A stretch of DNA of 11,045 nt, from assembly GCA_015232165.1 (NCBI GenBank), contig JADGAE010000036.1, positions 1-11,045 of the forward strand, in the 5' to 3' direction. Position numbers and translations under genes: made by a program. The stretch is from Nitrospirota bacterium. GTDB taxonomy: Bacteria > Nitrospirota > Thermodesulfovibrionia > Thermodesulfovibrionales > Magnetobacteriaceae. This document shows, one piece after another, positions 6,496 to 11,045 of this stretch. The notes beneath the pieces were generated by a model that had not been told where the DNA came from, did not search any database, and saw only the letters and a program-made list of their open reading frames with translations. Each line of letters starts with the position of its first letter. Position 1 is the stretch's first letter.

Positions 6496-8693
6496 TTTGC
6501 CCCCTTGCCGATGGGCACTATGGCACCATCCGTGTCATACGTGGCCATGAAGTAGTCATTGACGTTGAGGGCGTCATGCCTTGTCTTTGTAAACGGAGGT
6601 GAATATGTCTTTATCAGGCCGTTGTACGATTTAATGTTTTCCATGGCGTTACGTATGGATGCACGGTCAATGGTCCTTGCGTTATTGATTGCAATTGCCA
6701 GGAGGTGTACAAGGTCATAGGCCTGTGCCGTAGCCGCGGGTGCCGGTATCTCCTGCGGTGTATTGAGGTGATAGGTAGCCATATAGTCTTTGAGCACTCG
6801 TCCGGTTGTTTCATTTTTGGGGTTTAAGAATGAAAACGTCTGAAAAAAGCTTATATCCACATGCCTTAGTTGATTCCTCGTCTCCTTCCAGAAATATCCA
6901 CCGGTGATAGACCCGTGGGCGATGATTGGTATCTTTCGTTGGCGTAGTGCGAGGCCTTTGACGATTGCCGCCCCCTCGGGGGCAGTCGTTATAAGTATCA
7001 GTGCCTTGGCACCGGATGCATCTATAGTGGCAATTTGTTTGAGCATATTGTCCTCTCCTACGTTAAAAGACTCTATCGCGGCCGGCGTTAGGTTGTTGTC
7101 ACTGAGGTAGCCTACCAGTATTTTTTCATTTTCTCTGCCCCAGATAGAATTTAGACGCAAGATGGCTATTTTTTTGGATTTCTTCAATGCGTGTCGTATC
7201 ATGAAAGGCCCTGCCTCGGCATCATTGGCAGAGACCCTGAATACATAATTGGGGTTATATGTGTTATTGGTAACATTGTCCGAGGCGGCCCACGGGATGA
7301 GATATATGATCTTTTCCTTATGGATCATCTCCAGGTCGGACAGGACTACAGAGCTGTGAAGCCCCCCCATTATTGCCGCCAGGTTTTTCATCTTACCAAG
7401 GTAGACTATGTTTTGCCGACTATGGGTAGGCATCCCTGTATGGTCCATCACTACAACGGACAGCTTCTTGCCAAGCACCCCCCCGCGGGCGTTGATTTCG
7501 CTTATGGCAAGCTCCATCCCGCGTTTGATGGCCATGCCGGCCAGGGAAGAACCCATGCTCATGTCGGCGTTGAGGCCGATGATGATATCCTCCTCTTCCT
7601 TGTGGTTGTACTTGTGCTTGAGATACTCCCGTGTCAGACCGATGACGTCTTCCCCAACGACAGTGGCGTATTTATCCACTATATATCCGGTTGCCCTTTG
7701 AAATTCCTTGACCTGTTGTTCGTTGAGATAACTCACATCAACGCCTGCCTCTTTGATGGCCTTGATGTACTCCTCTTCCTTTTGGGCGATCAACTTCCTC
7801 TCAAACGTGGTCAGCTCCCTGGCAGTTGCCAAAAGTATCTGCACAATGTCGCCAGGCAGGGAGTCGAGCGTCTTTTTGCTAAAGCAGAACACGTAGGCCA
7901 GATAGGCATGATTGCTTATTATCAGGTGGCGTTGAACCTCATGAAACTTCAGGGCGTAGATGGCGGCAAGAGGGTTTTCCTGACCATTGACAACACCGTC
8001 CTTGAGCGCCTTGTATGTCTGATGAAAGTCTATCGGGATAGGGTTTGCGCCAAAGGCAAGGAACTGGTCCATGATGAGGTTGCTCTTCATTATGCGGACG
8101 TTCATGCCGTTAAAATCCCTTGGTGAGTTTAGCGGTCTGTTTGTGGTGAATTGCTTAAAGCCGTTGCCCCAGAATGCGGCCCCGACAAGGCCGTGTTCTT
8201 TGAGTTGCTCAAGGAGAATGGCCCCCGGTCTGCCATCGAGCATTGCGTAGGCATCCTCAGTGTGTGGAAACAGGAAAGGCATGTCTGCATACTGTAGGGC
8301 GGGCAGTATCATACTCAACTTGGCCGTTGGAGACAGTAGTATATCGAGTTGTCCGTCGATTGCCATTTCTATCATCTGGTGGTCGTTGGCCAACTGTTGT
8401 GCGGGGGAGATTTTGATCTTCACGCGACCTTTGGCTCTTTCGCTGACGGTATCGGCAAACCTCTGTGCGGCAATGTGCATGGCGCTGTCTGTGGGCATGT
8501 TGTGGCCAAATGTTAGCTCATAGACCTTGGCCTCCTTGCCTCCGGAGTCAGGTCTGCCAAAGGGATCAAGGTAAGATAGCAACAGTGCCGCCACCGTCAT
8601 CCCGATAACGATGGCAATTACAAATACCAGGCGTCTGTTAATAACCGTCAATATCCTCGCTCTCCATTCTTTCCTTGTATTGCACTCAATCAC
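6492..8693 (-). CDS. fusion of TRAP DctP-type and Leu/Ile/Val-type periplasmic binding proteins
   Basis: A 733-residue protein. One hydrophobic segment (about 21-41) follows a basic N-terminus and lacks a clear signal-peptidase site, so it looks like a membrane anchor with the rest in the periplasm. Residues about 57-350 resemble TRAP solute receptors of the DctP family, including GMNVRI with Arg200, at the position where TRAP receptors bind a carboxylate, and NGQENP (236-241). Residues about 369-730 resemble the ABC branched-chain amino-acid receptor fold (Peripla_BP_6), starting IIIGLNADMSMGSS. Neither TRAP membrane subunits nor ABC permease or ATPase genes are nearby, and its stop codon overlaps the hybrid kinase start, so ligand sensing is more likely than transport (inference). 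The first possible start is GTG at 8693 without a good ribosome site. A TTG at 8651 (residue 15) has GGAGAG 8 bases upstream and gives a neat signal-anchor N-terminus; it may be the true start. Confidence 0.88.
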   Translation of the reverse strand: MIECNTRKEWRARILTVINRRLVFVIAIVIGMTVAALLLSYLDPFGRPDSGGKEAKVYELTFGHNMPTDSAMHIAAQRFADTVSERAKGRVKIKISPAQQLANDHQMIEMAIDGQLDILLSPTAKLSMILPALQYADMPFLFPHTEDAYAMLDGRPGAILLEQLKEHGLVGAAFWGNGFKQFTTNRPLNSPRDFNGMNVRIMKSNLIMDQFLAFGANPIPIDFHQTYKALKDGVVNGQENPLAAIYALKFHEVQRHLIISNHAYLAYVFCFSKKTLDSLPGDIVQILLATARELTTFERKLIAQKEEEYIKAIKEAGVDVSYLNEQQVKEFQRATGYIVDKYATVVGEDVIGLTREYLKHKYNHKEEEDIIIGLNADMSMGSSLAGMAIKRGMELAISEINARGGVLGKKLSVVVMDHTGMPTHSRQNIVYLGKMKNLAAIMGGLHSSVVLSDLEMIHKEKIIYLIPWAASDNVTNNTYNPNYVFRVSANDAEAGPFMIRHALKKSKKIAILRLNSIWGRENEKILVGYLSDNNLTPAAIESFNVGEDNMLKQIATIDASGAKALILITTAPEGAAIVKGLALRQRKIPIIAHGSITGGYFWKETRNQLRHVDISFFQTFSFLNPKNETTGRVLKDYMATYHLNTPQEIPAPAATAQAYDLVHLLAIAINNARTIDRASIRNAMENIKSYNGLIKTYSPPFTKTRHDALNVNDYFMATYDTDGAIVPIGKGAK

Positions 8694-8766
8694 AACGAAC
8701 TATATAGCTATTTGTGCTCCGTTGCCTATAGGGGGTGGCACATGTGACCTGGAAAACGTATGAGTG

Positions 8767-9816
8767 CTACAATGCGTTACTGTCCACTGCCATCTTTACC
8801 CCCTTGACCCCTTCCAACGCATGTAAGAGCTCCGTGTTCTCCTCCGGTCTGCCAATGGTTATGCGCAGGCAGTCCTCCAAGGTGCTTGTCATGTCCTTGA
8901 CCAGGATGCCGTCTCCAAGCAGCGTTTGGTGGAGGGTTTTTGCGTCGTCCGTCTTTATCAGGATGAAATTGGCATCGGAGGGATAGGCGGTTATGCCGTT
9001 TAGACGTGTCAGCCCTTCAAAGAGACGCTGCCTCTCTGCAAACACCGTCCTAATGTTTTGCTCTATCAACCCGCCATCCTTTAGGGCCATAAGGGCCATT
9101 GCCTGCGAAAGGGTATTGACGTTGTATGGCAACCGCACCTTGTTCAACTCCTCGATCCCCTCGGCAGCTCCTACGAGCAACCCCACACGGAGGGCAGCCA
9201 GGCCCACTTTGCTGAGTGTCCGCATCACGTATAGGTTTTTATAATGAGGTATCATCGAAATCATGCTTGGCATTGTTGAATATGGCTGATAGGCCTCGTC
9301 AACTACCACGATCCCTTTTGACTGTCTTAGTATCTCAAGTATGACATCCTGGTTGAAGGAGTTTCCGGTTGGATTGTTGGGAGAGCTCAAGAATATCAGC
9401 CTGGGGTTGTCTCTCCTTATGGCCTCAATCGTTGCAGTGGCATTGAGATCAAAGTTGTAGCCCAGCGGTACCGATACGGAGGTCTCAGCCAGGGTCCGGG
9501 CAATTATGTCGTACATGACAAACGTTGGTGCCGGGTAGAGGACCGGCCCGCCCAGGGACGTGATAAGGTGGTAGATGACCTCGTCAGAGCCATTGCCAAG
9601 GATGATGTTTTCCGTTGCGACATCGAGGGTCTGTGCCAGGTAACGGCGAAGAACCACGGCCTCCGGGTCGGGGTAGCGGTTGGTCTCAATCGTCATTGGC
9701 CCGGGGACAAGGCCGTATGGGGCCTCGTTGGCATCGAGCTTGACCCGGCAGAATATCTCCACCGCACTGTATGGCCTCAACTGCTTTATGTTAGACCTTG
9801 TGATCTCCTTAAACAT
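8767..9816 (-). CDS. hisC: histidinol-phosphate aminotransferase
   Basis: A 349-residue PLP-dependent class I/II aminotransferase of normal HisC length. It would convert imidazole-acetol phosphate and glutamate to histidinol phosphate and 2-oxoglutarate in the cytoplasm. Visible motifs: the N-terminal LDANEAPYG, GNGSDE (74-79) for cofactor phosphate, SPNNPTG with Asn148, VVDEAY with Asp173 and Tyr176, the PLP lysine Lys203 in TLSKVGLAALRVG, and Arg210 for the substrate carboxylate. HisC-like proteins can also act on aromatic amino acids, so the substrate is not certain. No other his gene is in the window. The ATG at 9816 lacks an upstream Shine-Dalgarno, while AAGGAG occurs just inside the coding sequence; no better start is in frame. 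It ends 73 bases before the binding-protein fusion with no evident terminator, so read-through into the signalling operon is possible. Confidence 0.92.
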   Translation of the reverse strand: MFKEITRSNIKQLRPYSAVEIFCRVKLDANEAPYGLVPGPMTIETNRYPDPEAVVLRRYLAQTLDVATENIILGNGSDEVIYHLITSLGGPVLYPAPTFVMYDIIARTLAETSVSVPLGYNFDLNATATIEAIRRDNPRLIFLSSPNNPTGNSFNQDVILEILRQSKGIVVVDEAYQPYSTMPSMISMIPHYKNLYVMRTLSKVGLAALRVGLLVGAAEGIEELNKVRLPYNVNTLSQAMALMALKDGGLIEQNIRTVFAERQRLFEGLTRLNGITAYPSDANFILIKTDDAKTLHQTLLGDGILVKDMTSTLEDCLRITIGRPEENTELLHALEGVKGVKMAVDSNAL

Positions 9817-9871
9817 TTGAAATGCTATTTTAACAAAAAACAGACACTAATGTACACTGAATAAGAAAAAA

Positions 9872-9893
9872 GGGGTGCATAAGAAACTCATGG
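9872..9893 (-). repeat. 22-base motif, copy 2 (upstream of hisC)
   Basis: The minus-strand stretch starts CCATGA and ends TTATGCACCCC, and differs from the copy at 112-133 by one base (G for C at position 7). It ends 55 bases before the hisC ATG. TTGACA lies 15 bases upstream of it on the same strand, so the motif would cover the -10 region of any promoter using that hexamer. Confidence 0.5.
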
Positions 9894-10041
9894 GTGTTTT
9901 GGAGTTATTGTCAAATCTGCCTTTGCACTTTTTCCTATTACTAAAGATCCCCTGTGTAACTCATGTTACGCATAGAGGCAGTTTTTTTGCCGAAAAGGAG
10001 AGGCAATTGTGCATGGAACATACACTTTAACAAGGTATAAT

Positions 10042-10121
10042 GGGGTCAAGGGGACTGGTCCCCTTGCGGGGGGGGTTGAGGGGGGTGCGGCAACACCCGC
10101 CGTGCGGGCGGAGTCGCCCCC
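10042..10121. repeat. structured intergenic repeat, copy 2
   Basis: It shares the GGGGTCAAGGGGACTGG start, the palindrome CAAGGGGAC (10047-10055) / GTCCCCTTG (10058-10066), and the right end GCGGAGTCGCCCC with copy 1 at 2284-2361. The second hairpin has outer stem GAGGGGG (10078-10084) / CCCCCTC (10117-10123) and inner stem CCGCC/GGCGG around the loop GTGCG. Differences from copy 1 mostly keep pairing. The outer 9-base GGGTATCCT inverted repeat of copy 1 is not present here. Both copies lie in the same orientation, between two minus-strand genes. It is preceded by GGTATAAT, resembling GGTAAAAT before copy 1. Confidence 0.6.
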
Positions 10122-10173
10122 TCTTTATACACTGTGCGTAAGGTGAGCTGTGTAATTATATTTCAGACAATCC

Positions 10174-11013
10174 CTATAGCGTAAACTCCAACCCTTGATA
10201 AACGGCAAGACATTCCAAGGGACTGTTTTTTTCCCTGATGATCTTATGGCAGTCTGCTACGATTTCGTCTTCGGCGTCATCCGTTCTGTTTTGGTTGTGG
10301 TGAAAGAGGCCAAATTGCTTTACATCAGCGTTAATGGCCAACCTCAGAGAGTCTTTATAGACGGAGTGTCCCCACGTTATTTTTTCGTTATATTCCCCTT
10401 CCACGTATTCGGAATCGTGAAACAGCACATCGGCCCCCCGGCAGAAATCCACATAATCGTCAAAGTCAAGCCCGCCGGGATGCTTATAGGTAAGCTCGTT
10501 ATCCGTTATAAAGACAAAGCTCTTACCGTCCTCGACAAACTTGTAGCCAAGTCCTTGATTGGGGTGACTCAGCATGATTGATGAAATGGCAACGCTATCA
10601 ATCACAATGTCTCTGTCGCATATGCTGTTATATGAAAACTCTGCCTTGATCTCGTTGAACTTGACAGGAAAGTGCGGCGAAACCATCGTTGTTGACACTA
10701 TGTCTTGAAGTGTACCAGCGGAAAAGGCGCATCCGTAAAAATCTATAACGGTACCTTCCCGGTATATTGGCCTAAAAAAAGGAAAACCCATTATATGATC
10801 CCAGTGTGCATGCGTAAACAATAGATTGAATCTTGACCTTTTTTCGTCAAGCATACGCTTGCCAAATTCCCTGATCCCCGACCCGGCATCAATGATGATG
10901 ATCTCATCATTTTTAGTCCTTATCTCTATACATGTGGTATCGCCACCGTATTTAAGATACTCTCTGCCTGATACGGGGATAGAGCCTCTTGCTCCCCAAC
11001 ATCTGACAATCAT
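10174..11013 (-). CDS. MBL-fold metallo-hydrolase
   Basis: A 279-residue soluble protein of the metallo-beta-lactamase fold. The metal site HxHxDH is complete (His68, His70, Asp72, His73 in THAHWDHIMGF), with later candidate ligands His150 (SHPNQGLGYKF), Asp171 (ITDNE), Asp200 (FHDSEY), His216 (WGHS) and His238/239. The N-terminus MIVRCWGARGSIPVSG and KYGGDTTCIEI are typical of the PhnP/cyclic-phosphodiesterase-like branch (metal-dependent hydrolases of the superfamily I type), so phosphodiester cleavage is plausible, but the substrate cannot be read from sequence. There is no signal peptide. The ATG at 11013 is fixed by AAAGGAGG 7 bases upstream (11021-11028). It is separated from hisC by 357 bases and is not obviously linked to the signalling genes. 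Confidence 0.87.
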   Translation of the reverse strand: MIVRCWGARGSIPVSGREYLKYGGDTTCIEIRTKNDEIIIIDAGSGIREFGKRMLDEKRSRFNLLFTHAHWDHIMGFPFFRPIYREGTVIDFYGCAFSAGTLQDIVSTTMVSPHFPVKFNEIKAEFSYNSICDRDIVIDSVAISSIMLSHPNQGLGYKFVEDGKSFVFITDNELTYKHPGGLDFDDYVDFCRGADVLFHDSEYVEGEYNEKITWGHSVYKDSLRLAINADVKQFGLFHHNQNRTDDAEDEIVADCHKIIREKNSPLECLAVYQGLEFTL

Positions 11014-11020
11014 TGCGTTG

Positions 11021-11028
11021 CCTCCTTT
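11021..11028 (-). promoter_or_regulatory. ribosome binding site of the metallo-hydrolase gene
   Basis: The minus strand reads AAAGGAGG, then CAACGCA, then the ATG at 11013: a near-perfect Shine-Dalgarno at ideal spacing, which fixes the start. Confidence 0.85.
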
Positions 11029-11045
11029 GCTGTCATTAGGTTGTT

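Larger units (their letters stand above)
9817..10173. other. 357-base intergenic region
   Basis: This stretch between the metallo-hydrolase stop and the hisC start holds no credible gene. It contains the 22-base motif on the minus strand (9872-9893), a perfect TTGACA hexamer on the minus strand (9914-9909) with no convincing -10 at the right distance, a near-palindrome TGTAACTCATGTTAC (9955-9969) followed by CGCATAG, and repeat copy 2 (10042-10121). A hisC promoter probably lies here, but I cannot place it. Confidence 0.6.

Noticed and set aside
7191..8126. A 311-codon plus-strand frame
   Set aside because: It is antisense to the binding-protein fusion, whose motifs and length are convincing; the long frame is explained by codon bias of the opposite strand.
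8739..8746. Palindrome CACATGTG in the gap between hisC and the binding-protein fusion, considered as an operator
   Set aside because: Only 8 bases are symmetric and the flanks are not; there is no second copy nearby and no clear promoter beside it.
10078..10130. Plus-strand hairpin followed by CTCTTTAT, considered as a rho-independent terminator
   Set aside because: No plus-strand gene ends upstream, the T-run is interrupted, and the hairpin is explained as part of the repeat. On the minus strand there is no U-tract.
10009..10146. A GTG-started open frame on the plus strand preceded by AAGGAGAGG and running through repeat copy 2
   Set aside because: The Shine-Dalgarno-like sequence is attractive, but the frame is mostly Gly/Pro-rich translation of the repeat and copy 1 does not keep it; no protein family is recognisable.

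Overview
The window is about 11 kb of mid-GC bacterial DNA with six intact genes packed on the minus strand and one small gene on the plus strand. The content suggests an environmental, probably anaerobic or microaerophilic bacterium of the Nitrospirota / Desulfobacterota (deltaproteobacterial) kind: a chemoreceptor with a periplasmic c-type haem motif, a small CW/Cys-rich protein, large multi-domain kinases, and dispersed GC-rich palindromic repeats between genes. This assignment is inference; no rRNA or other phylogenetic marker is present. I saw no tRNA, rRNA, CRISPR array or transposase.

Layout from the left. Positions 1-107 hold a doublet of small hairpins (REP-like). Positions 184-468 (+) encode a small two-CW Cys-rich protein. 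It is convergent with a haem-motif methyl-accepting chemotaxis protein (504-2120, -). Positions 2121-2420 hold that gene's candidate promoter and a structured, MITE-like repeat. Next comes a tight signalling operon read on the minus strand: an unusual membrane-anchored fusion of two periplasmic binding proteins (TRAP DctP-type plus Leu/Ile/Val-type, 6492-8693), a hybrid histidine kinase with receiver and HPt domains (3580-6495, 4-base GTGA overlap with the gene before), and a soluble receiver-histidine kinase (2421-3575, 4 bases after the stop of the gene before). hisC (8767-9816, -) lies 73 bases upstream of the operon. A 357-base intergenic region follows, holding a second copy of the structured repeat, and then an MBL-fold metallo-hydrolase (10174-11013, -).

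How the genes may work together (inference). The fused binding protein has no TRAP or ABC permease genes beside it and is translationally coupled to a kinase with its own periplasmic domain, so it looks like a ligand-presenting co-receptor rather than a transporter part. Phosphate could pass kinase His388 -> receiver Asp682 -> HPt His830 -> Asp55 of the downstream receiver-kinase. No DNA-binding or enzymatic output domain is present in the window, so the end of the relay is unknown. The chemoreceptor downstream may belong to the same response or only be a neighbour.

The most notable observations are the double binding-protein fusion driving a two-kinase relay, the dispersed repeat whose two copies differ by changes that preserve base pairing, and short sequence motifs shared between the upstream regions of the two-CW gene and hisC.
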